From VAZQ01 sp035263865 (lineage in GTDB: Bacteria; Pseudomonadota; Alphaproteobacteria; Rhizobiales; Xanthobacteraceae), in NCBI GenBank assembly GCA_035263865.1, contig DATFQX010000203.1:20802-84801 (forward strand): a stretch of 64,000 nucleotides of DNA, given 5' to 3'. Below, one piece after another: positions 8,071 through 16,561 of this stretch. The notes under the pieces are model-generated. The model saw nothing but the letters and a program-made list of their open reading frames with translations. It was not told where the DNA came from and did no database searches. Both the position numbers and the translations under genes were made by a program. Every line of letters begins with the position of its first letter. Position 1 is the first letter of the stretch.

Positions 8071-8972
8071 TAGCCCTTGCTGGCGATGCGGTGAGTGGCC
8101 TTGCGGGCCGCCGCCTGCTTGCTCTTAGCCTTGCGGCGGTTCTCCAGAATGATATGCCCGACCGCGGTGTTCGAGGCTGGCACGGTGTAGAAGCGATAGA
8201 CCTCGTCCACCTTGTCGTCGAGGGCGCCGCGCATGATCAGCCACATCACCATTTCGATCCCTTCGGCGCCGGCCTCGCGCATGTAATCGATATGCGGGAT
8301 GCGCGTGAGCTTCTTGGGATCCTTGGTGAGGTTATCGAGGAAGCTCTTGTCCCATTTGCTGTTGATCAGCCCGGCGCGCGGGCCGCTGATCTGGTGCGAG
8401 AGGCCGCCGGTGCCGAAGATCACGACTTTGAGATCCTCCGGATAGGACTCCACCGCTTTGCGGATGGCCTTGCCCAGCATGTAGCAGCGGTGGCCGGTCG
8501 GCGGCGGGTACATCACGACATTGACCGCGAGCGGGATGACCCGACACGGCCACGCCTTCGGCGTGCCGAACAACAGGTTCATCGGCACGGTCAGGCCGTG
8601 ATCGACCTCCATCTTGTTCACGATGGTCAGATCGAATTCGTCGAGAATGACGGATTGCGCGATGTGGGCGGCGAGCTGGGGATCACCCTTGAGCACCGGC
8701 ACCGGCCGCGGCCCCCAGCCCTCGTCGGCGGGAGGAAACTCGGCCGCGCAGCCAAGCGCAAAGGTCGGGATCATCTCCACGGAGAAGGCGGAGGCATGGT
8801 CGTTGTAGACCACGATGGCGACGTCCGGCTTCGTTTTCGCCATCCACGCCTTGGATTTCTCGAAGCCCGAGAACACCCGCTTCCAGTAGGGTTCCTCGGT
8901 CTTGCCGTTGTCGAGCGCCGCGCCGATGGCCGGCACGTGCGACGAGCCTACTCCTGCGATGATCTTTGCCAC
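8070..8972 (-). CDS. ligB: Protocatechuate 4,5-dioxygenase, catalytic beta subunit
   Basis: A 300-residue class III extradiol dioxygenase (LigB fold). His12 in GVGSSHVPAIG, His59 in YNDHASAF and Glu240 in GAEGIEMV match the three iron ligands of the Sphingobium enzyme, and His193 in GTGGLSHQISG matches its catalytic base. It opens the ring of protocatechuate between carbons 4 and 5. It pairs with the small alpha subunit encoded three bases upstream and overlaps ligC downstream. The last 20 residues are Lys/Arg/Ala-rich, a tail not needed for the fold. Confidence 0.95.
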   Translation of the reverse strand: MAKIIAGVGSSHVPAIGAALDNGKTEEPYWKRVFSGFEKSKAWMAKTKPDVAIVVYNDHASAFSVEMIPTFALGCAAEFPPADEGWGPRPVPVLKGDPQLAAHIAQSVILDEFDLTIVNKMEVDHGLTVPMNLLFGTPKAWPCRVIPLAVNVVMYPPPTGHRCYMLGKAIRKAVESYPEDLKVVIFGTGGLSHQISGPRAGLINSKWDKSFLDNLTKDPKKLTRIPHIDYMREAGAEGIEMVMWLIMRGALDDKVDEVYRFYTVPASNTAVGHIILENRRKAKSKQAAARKATHRIASKG

Positions 8973-8975
8973 GAT

Positions 8976-9416
8976 TCACTTCCGCTTTGCTGAACGTTTG
9001 GACTTGGACTTCGATTTGCCCGTCTTGGCCTTGCCCGACTTGCTGCGATTGCCTTCCACCGACCGGCCGCCGGCGAGCATCATCGCAGCATAGTCCTGTT
9101 GCGAGGCGCCGGTCATTGTTGCGGCGAGATGCTGGAAGGAGTGGCCGTCGGTCGCGCCCAGCTTGGCAGTGAAATAGATGTTGCCGCCGAGCTCCAGCAT
9201 CCGGTTGTAATCGCGCTTGAGAATGGCCTCGGCCTGCGCCGGCGTGAGGTTGAACTTCTTGAGATATTCCGCCTCGTTCGCTTTGAACGCCTTGCGGTTC
9301 TCCTCCTTCATCAGCGACATGCAGAACATGTTGATGCCGTAGCCCTGGCGCGAGCGCTCGGCGTCGAACACGAAGGTACCGGGGATGTCATCATAATCAT
9401 GCTGGGCGCGTGCCAT
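8976..9416 (-). CDS. ligA: Protocatechuate 4,5-dioxygenase, alpha subunit
   Basis: A 146-residue LigA-type small subunit that closes over the LigB active site. The core carries CMSLMKEENRKAFKANE and later GGNIYFTAKLGATDGHSFQH, the usual LigA signature. The ATG at 9416 (MARAQHDYDDIPGTF) follows a GGTGGAAA ribosome site and was preferred to an in-frame start 13 codons upstream. The last 35 residues are a run of Ser/Lys/Arg repeats (KSGKAKTGKSKSKSKR), absent from classical LigA and echoed by the basic tail of LigB. The 290 bases upstream, before ligI, hold no further gene. Confidence 0.93.
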   Translation of the reverse strand: MARAQHDYDDIPGTFVFDAERSRQGYGINMFCMSLMKEENRKAFKANEAEYLKKFNLTPAQAEAILKRDYNRMLELGGNIYFTAKLGATDGHSFQHLAATMTGASQQDYAAMMLAGGRSVEGNRSKSGKAKTGKSKSKSKRSAKRK

Positions 9417-9706
9417 CGGCTTTCCTCCACCCGAGCGGCCATTCGATCTTCCCATAATAGCGCACGGCTCTTTGGCAGCGAAGGCTGGATGGCGAGCCCG
9501 ATCGACGTGTTCCGAGCGTTGCTTCGCTTGCCAAAATGCCCGTGCCTGTGGTCCCGTTCCATGACCGCAAACAGCCGATCTCGTTCCCGCGGCGCTTTTT
9601 TGCGCCCGGGTTTTGAAACTTTGGCTCCGCGCACCCGCAACGAGGGGTGGTGCCCCCTAGGGAGGGCTAGAGTTTGACCCGCCGTCGTGCGCGCTAAGCC
9701 TCTGCG

Positions 9707-10582
9707 CTAGGCCCAATAAAGCCGCATCGGGTTATCGACCAGCAGCGCCTGTTGCGCCCCCGCGCTCGGCGCGATGCGTGGGATGAAGTCCACCAGCGCG
9801 CCGTCGTCGGGCGCCTCTTTCTTCATGTTGGGGTGCGGCCAGTCGGTGCCCCAGATGACGCGGTCGGGAAATCTCGCGACGAGGCTCTTGGCAAAGGGGA
9901 CCACGTCGTTATAGGGCGGGCCGGCAAGCGTCATCCGTTCCGGGCAGGTGACTTTCACCCAAAAATTCTTGTGCCGCTCCATCAGGAGGTGAAAGCGCTG
10001 GTTCTCCTGGTGATCGACGCCCTTGCTCACGTCCGGCGTGCCCATGTGATCGACCACCACAGTGGTGGGCAGCGACGTGAAGAAGCCTTCGAGCACCGGC
10101 AAGTCCGCCATCTCGAAGTAGACGACGATGTGCCAACCGAGCGGCGCCACGCGCGCGGCGATGCGCTCGAGCACCTCGCGCGGGGTGAAGTCGACCAGGC
10201 GCCGCACGAAATTGAAGCGTACGCCACGCACGCCGGCGCGATCCATCGCCTTGAGTTCGGCATTGGTGATCTCCTCGCCGACGAAGGTGACGCCCTTAGC
10301 CTTGCCGGCCGAGCTTTCGAGCGCATCGATCATCGCGCGATTGTCCTTCGAATGACAGGATGCCTGCACGATGACGTTCTTGTCGAAGCCGAGAAAGTCG
10401 CGCAGCGCGAACAGCTTCTCCTTAGGCGCGTCACACGGGGTGTATTTGCGCTCGCTCGCATAAGGAAATTTGCTTTCGGGCCCGAACACGTGGCAGTGCG
10501 CATCGACGGCGCCCGGCGGCGGAGAAAATTTCGGCTTCGACGGATTGGGATGAAAGGGGATGTAGCCTGGACTCATCGGCAC
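9707..10582 (-). CDS. ligI: 2-pyrone-4,6-dicarboxylate lactonase
   Basis: A 291-residue amidohydrolase-superfamily lactonase. The N-terminal VDAHCHVFGP, central FEMADLPVLEGF and C-terminal IWGTDWPHPNMK stretches, the last carrying the catalytic Asp, are those of LigI. It hydrolyses 2-pyrone-4,6-dicarboxylate, the product of LigC, to 4-oxalomesaconate or its tautomer. It lies 290 bases upstream of ligA on the same strand, so it may be in the same transcript or have its own. The next pathway genes (ligU, ligJ, ligK) are not in the window. Confidence 0.93.
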   Translation of the reverse strand: MPMSPGYIPFHPNPSKPKFSPPPGAVDAHCHVFGPESKFPYASERKYTPCDAPKEKLFALRDFLGFDKNVIVQASCHSKDNRAMIDALESSAGKAKGVTFVGEEITNAELKAMDRAGVRGVRFNFVRRLVDFTPREVLERIAARVAPLGWHIVVYFEMADLPVLEGFFTSLPTTVVVDHMGTPDVSKGVDHQENQRFHLLMERHKNFWVKVTCPERMTLAGPPYNDVVPFAKSLVARFPDRVIWGTDWPHPNMKKEAPDDGALVDFIPRIAPSAGAQQALLVDNPMRLYWA

Positions 10583-10732
10583 GGGCGTGCCCTTCCTGGT
10601 CTCTCGCTATACTGCGTCATATCTGCGGGCGCGCGCGTTGCTTGTGCCCCCTCCCCGCCGCGGAGAGGGCTACTCGTTCTGGCAGCTCCGAGGAATGGGT
10701 GGGGAGGTTCGGATCCATCGGTATCGCCGGTA

Positions 10733-10772
10733 ACCCCTCACCCCAACCCTCGCCCCAAACGGGGAGGGAGCC
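10733..10772. repeat. Short intergenic C-rich/G-rich repeat unit
   Basis: A run of CCCTCACCCCAACCCTCGCC followed by its partly complementary AACGGGGAGGGAGC lies between the thiolase and ligI. A related arm (CCCTCCCCGCCGCGGAGAGGG) occurs about 80 bases to the left. Elements of this composition are scattered between genes in Bradyrhizobium-like genomes. The copy may simply be a mobile palindromic unit; a terminator function for the thiolase is possible. Confidence 0.5.
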
Positions 10773-10801
10773 CACCGAGCTTGTGGCACGTTCGTGCCCT
10801 G

Positions 10802-12010
10802 TCAAACCCGCTCCAGCGCGAGCGAGACGCCCTGGCCCACGCCGACGCACATGGTGGCGAGCGCAAGCTTGCCGCCGCGCTTCTCCAAACCGTGCATCGC
10901 GGTCAAGGCAAGGCGCGCCCCCGACATGCCGAGCGGGTGCCCGAGCGCGATCGCGCCGCCGTGCGGATTGACGTGCTCGGCGTCATCGGCAACGCCGAGT
11001 TGGCGCAGGCAGGCGATGCCCTGCGAGGCGAACGCCTCGTTGATCTCGATCAGATCGAAATCGCCGATCTTCAAGCCAAGCCGCGCCATCAGCTTACGCG
11101 TCGAAGGCACTGGCCCGATTCCCATCACCCGCGGCGGCACCGCGGCCGAGGTCATGCCGAGCACGCGCGCGCGCGGCATGAGCCCGTGACGCAGCGCCGC
11201 CGCTGTCGATGCAAGAATGACCACCGCGGCACCGTCGTTTATGCCGGACGCATTGCCGGGGGTGATCGTGCCGCCGTCGCGCACGATGGGCTTGAGCTTG
11301 GCAAGCCCTTCCAATGTCGTACCCGGCCGCGGGTGTTCATCTTTGTCCACCGTCACGGTGCCGCCTTTACCAGCGACCTCGACCGGGACGATCTCCTCGG
11401 CGAAATAGCCCGCCGCCGCCGCCTTGGCGGCGCGCTGCTGCGAGCGCAGCGCAAAGGCGTCCTGGTCCGCGCGCGAGACTTGGTGCTCCTCGGCCACGTT
11501 CTCGCCGGTCTCCGCCATGGAGTCGATGCCGTATTGCGCCTCAAGTAGCGGATTGACGAAGCGCCAGCCCAGCGTCGTGTCGTGGATCGCGGCGCCGCGC
11601 TGGAACGCTTCCTGCGCCTTTCCCATCACCAGCGGCGCGCGCGTCATCGATTCGACGCCGCCGGCAATGGCGAATTCCGTCTCGCCGCAGCGGATGGCGC
11701 GCGCCGCGTCGCCGATGGCGTTGAGCCCGGACGCGCACAGGCGATTGACCGTCAGGCCGGGAACAGAGGGCAGGCCCGCCAGCAACGCCGCCACGCGCGC
11801 CACGTTGCGGTTGTCCTCGCCCGCCTGATTGGCGCAACCGAGCACGACCTCATCGAGAGCCGACCAGTCGAGATTGGCATGCCGCTTGACGATCGCCTTG
11901 ATCGGCAGCGCGGCAAGGTCGTCGGTGCGCACGTTCGCGAGCGCGCCACCGTATCGGCCGATCGGCGTGCGCACGCCGTCGCACAGAAAAACCTCGCGCG
12001 TGTCGGTCAT
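10802..12010 (-). CDS. Acetyl-CoA acyltransferase, 3-oxoadipyl-CoA thiolase-like (PcaF family)
   Basis: A 402-residue thiolase with nucleophile Cys92 in NRLCASGLNA, the NPHGGAIALGHPLGMSGAR motif and the second catalytic Cys in MCVGVGQG. The sequence style (VFLCDGVRTPIGRYGGAL at the start) is that of beta-ketoadipyl-CoA thiolases. In the classical ortho pathway this enzyme ends aromatic degradation, but the rest of that pathway is absent here and the window carries the 4,5-cleavage genes instead. A role in cleaving an aryl-beta-ketoacyl-CoA, or in general acetyl-CoA metabolism, is therefore equally possible. It is divergent from the hydroxycinnamate operon across 93 bases. Confidence 0.85.
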   Translation of the reverse strand: MTDTREVFLCDGVRTPIGRYGGALANVRTDDLAALPIKAIVKRHANLDWSALDEVVLGCANQAGEDNRNVARVAALLAGLPSVPGLTVNRLCASGLNAIGDAARAIRCGETEFAIAGGVESMTRAPLVMGKAQEAFQRGAAIHDTTLGWRFVNPLLEAQYGIDSMAETGENVAEEHQVSRADQDAFALRSQQRAAKAAAAGYFAEEIVPVEVAGKGGTVTVDKDEHPRPGTTLEGLAKLKPIVRDGGTITPGNASGINDGAAVVILASTAAALRHGLMPRARVLGMTSAAVPPRVMGIGPVPSTRKLMARLGLKIGDFDLIEINEAFASQGIACLRQLGVADDAEHVNPHGGAIALGHPLGMSGARLALTAMHGLEKRGGKLALATMCVGVGQGVSLALERV

Positions 12011-12103
12011 CGTCCAAACTCGCTAATATCGTCCTCGCAAGCGCACGGGGCGAAGTCAACAGATGGATATCGCGCACAACAGCACAAGAGCCGAGCGGGG
12101 ATC
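12011..12103. promoter_or_regulatory. Divergent promoter region between the thiolase and the hydroxycinnamate operon
   Basis: These 93 bases must carry the promoters of the leftward thiolase and the rightward UPF0311-led operon. A direct repeat of GCACAA occurs at 12074-12079 and 12082-12087. No sigma-70 boxes stand out, and no regulator gene (MarR, IclR or LysR type) lies beside it, so any operator remains unassigned. Confidence 0.5.
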
Positions 12104-12553
12104 ATGATCTCACAGACGCCGATCTTTAACATCCATGCGGATCTCGGTGAGATCCGACATTTCGGGCAAACACCCTATGGCGAACGACGCATGATCGACA
12201 TCCTCGGTGGCCGGGTCGAGGGTGCGCGGCTGAAAGGAAGCGTTTTGCCCGGTGCCGATTGGCAAATCGTGCGGCCGGACGGCGTCACCGATCTCACGGC
12301 CCGCTATGGGATCGAGACCGATGACGGTGCGCGCATTCTCGTGCGCAGCGACGGGCTGCGCCATGGCGCACCCGAGGTGATCGCCGCGCTCGCCCGCGGC
12401 GAGGACGTCGAACCGTCGCGCTATTATTTCCGCACAGTCATGCGGTTCGAGACCGCCGAGCCGAGCTTGGCTTGGCTCAACCGGATTCTGGCGCTCGCCA
12501 CCGGCGCGCGTGAAAAGCTCGCGGTGCGGCTGGCCGTTTACGAGATTGTGTGA
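12104..12553 (+). CDS. UPF0311 (DUF3237) family protein, first gene of the hydroxycinnamate operon
   Basis: A 149-residue protein of the DUF3237/UPF0311 family, with the family segments GRVEGARLKGSVLPGADWQ, the GIETDDGARI strand and YYFRTVMRFET toward the C-terminus. No signal peptide or membrane segment is present, so it is cytoplasmic. The ATG at 12104 follows GAGCGGGG. The function is unknown. It is the leading gene of an operon for CoA-dependent hydroxycinnamate breakdown and overlaps or nearly touches the hydratase gene. From memory, Rhodopseudomonas palustris has a UPF0311 gene next to its p-coumarate genes couA and couB, which suggests a conserved auxiliary role. Confidence 0.85.
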   Translation: MISQTPIFNIHADLGEIRHFGQTPYGERRMIDILGGRVEGARLKGSVLPGADWQIVRPDGVTDLTARYGIETDDGARILVRSDGLRHGAPEVIAALARGEDVEPSRYYFRTVMRFETAEPSLAWLNRILALATGAREKLAVRLAVYEIV

Positions 12554-12618
12554 GTCTTGACCCGTTTTTCGAGAAATGTCACCGAACACGTGCCGGACTT
12601 GGAAGCTGCGAGGATCGC

Positions 12619-13422
12619 GTGACTAAATCCGCTGGCGGCTTCGACGTTGAACTGCCGCGCTCGCTCAAGGCCGAGCGCCGCGGCGACATCGCCGTTCTCT
12701 GCCTGGCGCGGCCTGAGAAGCGCAACGCCATCGACGATCCGACCGTGTTCGGCATCGAAGCCTTTTTTGCTGCCCTGCCGGACGCGATCAAGGCAGTCGT
12801 GCTCGCTGCTGAAGGCGAGCATTTCTGCGCGGGGCTCGATCTCACCGAGCTCACCTCGCGCGATATCGCGCAAGGCATCGCCCATTCCCGCAGCTGGCAC
12901 CGCGCGTTCGAGCGCATCGAATACGGCAAAGCGCCCGTAGTGGCGGTACTGCATGGCGCGGTGGTCGGCGGAGGGCTCGAAATCGCCGCCGCCTGCCACA
13001 TCCGCGTGGCCGAAACATCCACCTATTACGCCCTGCCGGAAGGCAGCCGCGGCATTTTCGTCGGCGGCGGCGGGGCAGTGCGCCTGCCACGGCTGATCGG
13101 CACCGCGCGCATGATGGACATGATGCTGACCGGCCGCACCTACGATGCCGAAGAAGGTCAGGCGATCGGCATTTCGCATTATCTCGTCCCCGCCGGCGCG
13201 GGCCTTGCCAAGGGCATCGCGCTCGCTGAACAAATTGCGGGCAACGCGCCCATGACGAATTTCGCCGTCACGCACGTGCTCCCGCGCATCGCCGCCGCCG
13301 ATCCGGCCAGCGGCTATCTCACGGAGGCGCTGATTTCGGCGATCGCCCAGGGCGACGAGGAGGCGAAAGCGCGGCTCAAAGCCTTTCTGGAAAAACGCGC
13401 GCTGAAGACGGTGCGCAGCTGA
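12619..13422 (+). CDS. Crotonase-family enoyl-CoA hydratase, predicted hydroxycinnamoyl-CoA hydratase
   Basis: A 267-residue crotonase. The GTG start at 12619 is preceded by GAGGA; the frame also opens at a GTG at 12550 overlapping the UPF0311 stop, giving 290 residues. Both acid-base Glu residues of true hydratases are present: Glu121 in VGGGLEIAAA and Glu141 in LPEGSRG. The hydratase/lyase of Pseudomonas (Ech/HCHL) has Ser in place of the first. This favours hydration of feruloyl-, coumaroyl- or caffeoyl-CoA without aldehyde release, consistent with the dehydrogenase, thiolase and thioesterase that follow in the operon. A lyase activity cannot be excluded from sequence. Confidence 0.88.
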   Translation: MTKSAGGFDVELPRSLKAERRGDIAVLCLARPEKRNAIDDPTVFGIEAFFAALPDAIKAVVLAAEGEHFCAGLDLTELTSRDIAQGIAHSRSWHRAFERIEYGKAPVVAVLHGAVVGGGLEIAAACHIRVAETSTYYALPEGSRGIFVGGGGAVRLPRLIGTARMMDMMLTGRTYDAEEGQAIGISHYLVPAGAGLAKGIALAEQIAGNAPMTNFAVTHVLPRIAAADPASGYLTEALISAIAQGDEEAKARLKAFLEKRALKTVRS

Positions 13423-13428
13423 AGCGGC

Positions 13429-15294
13429 ATGGCAACAAAGGTCAAAGCGCGTCGAGCCGAAGCTGCCGCCGCCCCAATGCGGGCGGTGCAGCTTGGGCCG
13501 CGCGACGTGGTGGCCGAGCGCAGAGGCGATGGGACCATCCTGCTGCGCTCGCCGCATACGCTTGCCCCCTATCCTGCCAAGCTGACGGAGCGCCTCGAAC
13601 ATTGGGCGGCGGCAGCTCCCGCGCGCACCTTTCTCGCGCAACGCGCCGGCTCGTCGTGGCGCAAGCTCACCTATGGCCAAACCCTTGAGCAGGTCCGCCG
13701 CATCGGCGCAGCGCTCCTGCAACGCGGTCTCTCCCCCGAGCGGCCGCTCGTGATCCTCTCAGGCAACGACATAGAGCACGCGCTCCTTGGCCTTGCCGCC
13801 AACTATATCGGCGTCCCCTACGCGCCGGTGTCGCCGGCCTTTGCGCTGATCTCGAACGACCTCGGCAAATTGAGATCGATAATCGACCTGCTCACGCCGG
13901 GCCTCGTCTTCGCCGCCGACGGGCAAAGCTACGGCCGCGCGCTCGAGGCGGTCGTGCCGGCCGGGGTCGAAGTCGTGGTCACCCGTAATCCGCTCCCGAA
14001 CCGGCCGACGACGGTGTTCGAGACCTTCCTCACTGCGACCGCGACGGGCGCAGCCGAGGCGGCGCACGCAATCGTCGGCCCGGACACGATTGCCAAGTTC
14101 CTGTTCACCTCAGGCTCGACCGGCACGCCCAAGGCCGTGATCAACACCCCGCGCATGTGGTGCGCGAACCAGGCGATGATTCTTTCCCAGCTCGCCTTCT
14201 TCGCCGAGGAGCCGCCGGTGATCGTCGACTGGGCACCGTGGCATCACACCGCCGGCGGCAATCACAATTTCGGTTTCGTGCTCTACAACGGCGGCACGCT
14301 CTATATCGATGAAGGAAAGCCGCTGCCGGGAGCGATCGAAACCACAGTGAAGAACCTGCGCGAGGTCGCGACGAACTGGTATTTCACGGTGCCGAAGGGC
14401 TACGAGGCGCTACTCCCTTATTTCCGCGCCGACGCGCAGCTGCGGAAGACGTTTTTCCAAAAGCTCAAAGTGCTGTGGTTCGCGGGCGCGGCCCTGTCAC
14501 AGTCCGTGTTTGACGAGATGCAGGAGCTTGCGCTTGCGACCTGCGGCGAGCGCATTAACTTCCTCACCGGCCTCGGCGCGACAGAGACGGCGCCCATGGC
14601 GCTCGCGCGGATGTGGCAGAGCAAGGATTCGAGCAACATGGGCGTGCCGGTGCCCGGGGTCGAGCTCAAGCTCGTCCCGTATCACGGCAAGCTCGAGGCG
14701 CGCGTGCGCGGGCCGAACGTCACGCCCGGCTACTGGCGGCAACGCGAACTCACCGCGCAGGCCTTCGATGAGGAAGGCTTCTATAAGCTCGGCGACGCGC
14801 TCAAATTCGAGGACCCGGACGATCCGCGCGCCGGCCTTTTGTTCGACGGTCGCGTCGCCGAGGATTTTAAGCTGGCGACCGGCACCTGGGTGAATGTTGG
14901 TCCGTTGCGCGCGCGCCTCTTGCAAACGCTCGAGCCCTATGCACGCGATGTCGTCATCACCGGCGCCGATCGCAACGAACTCGGCGCGCTCATTTTTCCG
15001 AACGTGGCCGCCTGCCGTAGGCTCGCCGCGGCGGCCGACGTAACCGTCGACGCGCGGGTGCGCGAAGAAGTGCGCGCGCGGCTTGCGAGCGTAGCACGGG
15101 CGAGCACCGGCAGCTCGAACCGCGTCTGCCGCGCCATCCTCGTTCGCGAGCCGCCCTCGCTCGACGCCGGCGAAATGACCGACAAGGGGTCGATCAACCA
15201 GGGCGCGGTGCTCAAGCGGCGCGGCGACCTCGTGGACGAGCTCTACGCGCTTGACCCTTCGCCGCGCGTGCTCGTGATAGATATGGGACCATGA
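13429..15294 (+). CDS. Feruloyl-CoA/4-coumaroyl-CoA synthetase (Fcs-type acyl-CoA ligase)
   Basis: A 621-residue adenylate-forming ligase. The ATP-binding motif TSGSTGTPK is at residues 227-235, and the later WAPWHHTAGGNHNFGF and DGRVAEDFKLATGTWVNVG stretches are typical of the feruloyl-CoA synthetase subgroup. It would activate ferulate, p-coumarate or caffeate with ATP and CoA, the entry step of the operon. It starts 6 bases after the hydratase stop and its stop overlaps the thiolase start by 4 bases (ATGA). The start residues are Ala/Arg-rich and the protein has no membrane segment. Which ring substitution is preferred is not readable. Confidence 0.9.
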   Translation: MATKVKARRAEAAAAPMRAVQLGPRDVVAERRGDGTILLRSPHTLAPYPAKLTERLEHWAAAAPARTFLAQRAGSSWRKLTYGQTLEQVRRIGAALLQRGLSPERPLVILSGNDIEHALLGLAANYIGVPYAPVSPAFALISNDLGKLRSIIDLLTPGLVFAADGQSYGRALEAVVPAGVEVVVTRNPLPNRPTTVFETFLTATATGAAEAAHAIVGPDTIAKFLFTSGSTGTPKAVINTPRMWCANQAMILSQLAFFAEEPPVIVDWAPWHHTAGGNHNFGFVLYNGGTLYIDEGKPLPGAIETTVKNLREVATNWYFTVPKGYEALLPYFRADAQLRKTFFQKLKVLWFAGAALSQSVFDEMQELALATCGERINFLTGLGATETAPMALARMWQSKDSSNMGVPVPGVELKLVPYHGKLEARVRGPNVTPGYWRQRELTAQAFDEEGFYKLGDALKFEDPDDPRAGLLFDGRVAEDFKLATGTWVNVGPLRARLLQTLEPYARDVVITGADRNELGALIFPNVAACRRLAAAADVTVDARVREEVRARLASVARASTGSSNRVCRAILVREPPSLDAGEMTDKGSINQGAVLKRRGDLVDELYALDPSPRVLVIDMGP

Positions 15295-16559
15295 TCATGG
15301 CGAGTAAGACTGCAGGTCTTAGCGCGAGCTGGAGCGAGGTGTGGCTGCTTGACGGCGTGCGCACGCCGTTCGCCGACTACAACGGCGCATTGGCGCAGGT
15401 CTCGCCCACCGATCTCGGCATCAAAGCCGCGCGCGCGGCGTTCGCGCGATCGGGCGTCTCGCCGCAGGACGTGGGCGCGGTCATCACCGGCTCGATGGCG
15501 CAAGCAAGCTTCGACACGTACTGCCTGCCGCGCCATATCGGGCTTTATACCGGGGTGCCGATCGAGGTGCCCGCGCATATGGTGCAGCGGGTCTGCGGCA
15601 CCGGCCTCGAAGTGCTGATGCAGGCGGCGGACGTCATCACGCACAAGGAGATCGGGCTTACGCTCTGCGTCGGCACGGAGTCCATGAGCCGCAACCCAGT
15701 CGCCTCCTATACCATGCGCGGCGGCTTTCGCATGGGCGCCGTCGATTTCAAGGATTTTCTTTGGGAGGCGCTGCGCGATCCGGCCGCCAACGTCACCATG
15801 GGCGACACGGCGGAGAATCTGGCGCGGCAATACCAGATCACGCGCGCGCAAGTCGACGCCTACGCCGCGCGCAGTTTTTCGCGCGCGCTCGCGGCGCAGA
15901 AATCGGGCTTCCTCGCCGGCGAGATAGCGCCGGTCAAGAACGAGACGTTCGAGCAGGAGGGTTTTGCGCCGCGCGCGCTGAAGCTTAGCGGCGCGAACGA
16001 GCTTGCCGCCGACACCCACGTGCGCCCTTCCCCGCTCGAGGCGCTCGCCGCCATCCGTCCCGCATTCGGCGGGGTGCAGACCGGCGGCAATTCCTCGGCG
16101 ATCGTCGACGGCGCGGCAGCGGCGTTCGTCGCCTCCTCCGATTATGCGAAGACATCGGGCAAGCCCGCGCTCGCGCGCATTCTCGCCGGCGCCACCGTGG
16201 GCGTGCCGCCCGACGTGATGGGCATCGGCCCCGTGCCCGCAATCAAAGCCGTGCTCGAACGCGCCGGGCTCAAGCTGTCGCAGATCGACCGCTTCGAGAT
16301 CAACGAAGCGTTCGGCGCGCAGGTGATGGCCTGCGCGCGCGAGCTGGGCATCGACGAAGAAAAGCTCAACGTCAACGGCGGCGCCATCGCCATCGGGCAC
16401 CCTTTGGGCGCAACCGGCGTGCGGCTCGCGCTCACGCTGGCGCGCGAGCTCAAGCGCGCAGAGCTGCGCTACGGCATCGCCTCGGCCTGCATCGGCGGCG
16501 GGCAGGGCATCGCGCTCTTGATCAAGAATCCGGACGCCCCTGCCGCACGGGAGCACTGA
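15291..16559 (+). CDS. Thiolase, predicted aryl-beta-ketoacyl-CoA thiolase
   Basis: A 422-residue thiolase with Cys102 in QRVCGTGLEV, the NGGAIAIGHPLGATG motif and the second Cys in ASACIGGGQG. All catalytic residues are present. It overlaps the ligase gene by 4 bases and is followed 2 bases later by the SDR gene. In a beta-oxidative hydroxycinnamate route it would split the aryl-beta-ketopropionyl-CoA into acetyl-CoA and an aryl-CoA. It is only distantly similar to the PcaF-like thiolase on the other strand, so the two are unlikely to be a recent duplication. Confidence 0.88.
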   Translation: MIMASKTAGLSASWSEVWLLDGVRTPFADYNGALAQVSPTDLGIKAARAAFARSGVSPQDVGAVITGSMAQASFDTYCLPRHIGLYTGVPIEVPAHMVQRVCGTGLEVLMQAADVITHKEIGLTLCVGTESMSRNPVASYTMRGGFRMGAVDFKDFLWEALRDPAANVTMGDTAENLARQYQITRAQVDAYAARSFSRALAAQKSGFLAGEIAPVKNETFEQEGFAPRALKLSGANELAADTHVRPSPLEALAAIRPAFGGVQTGGNSSAIVDGAAAAFVASSDYAKTSGKPALARILAGATVGVPPDVMGIGPVPAIKAVLERAGLKLSQIDRFEINEAFGAQVMACARELGIDEEKLNVNGGAIAIGHPLGATGVRLALTLARELKRAELRYGIASACIGGGQGIALLIKNPDAPAAREH

Positions 16560-16561
16560 CC

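Noticed and set aside
9752..11548. Plus-strand open frame of 598 codons
   Set aside because: Shadow of ligI and the thiolase on the other strand; composition is Arg/His-rich with no motif.
12619..13422. Naming the hydratase as hydroxycinnamoyl-CoA hydratase/lyase (Ech/HCHL)
   Set aside because: It keeps Glu where HCHL has Ser, and no aldehyde dehydrogenase gene is present.
12538..13722. Minus-strand open frame of 394 codons opposite the hydratase
   Set aside because: Antisense shadow of the hydratase and ligase genes, with no recognisable domain.
15243..16556. Minus-strand open frame of 437 codons opposite the thiolase
   Set aside because: High-GC shadow; residues mirror the thiolase codons and show no family motif.
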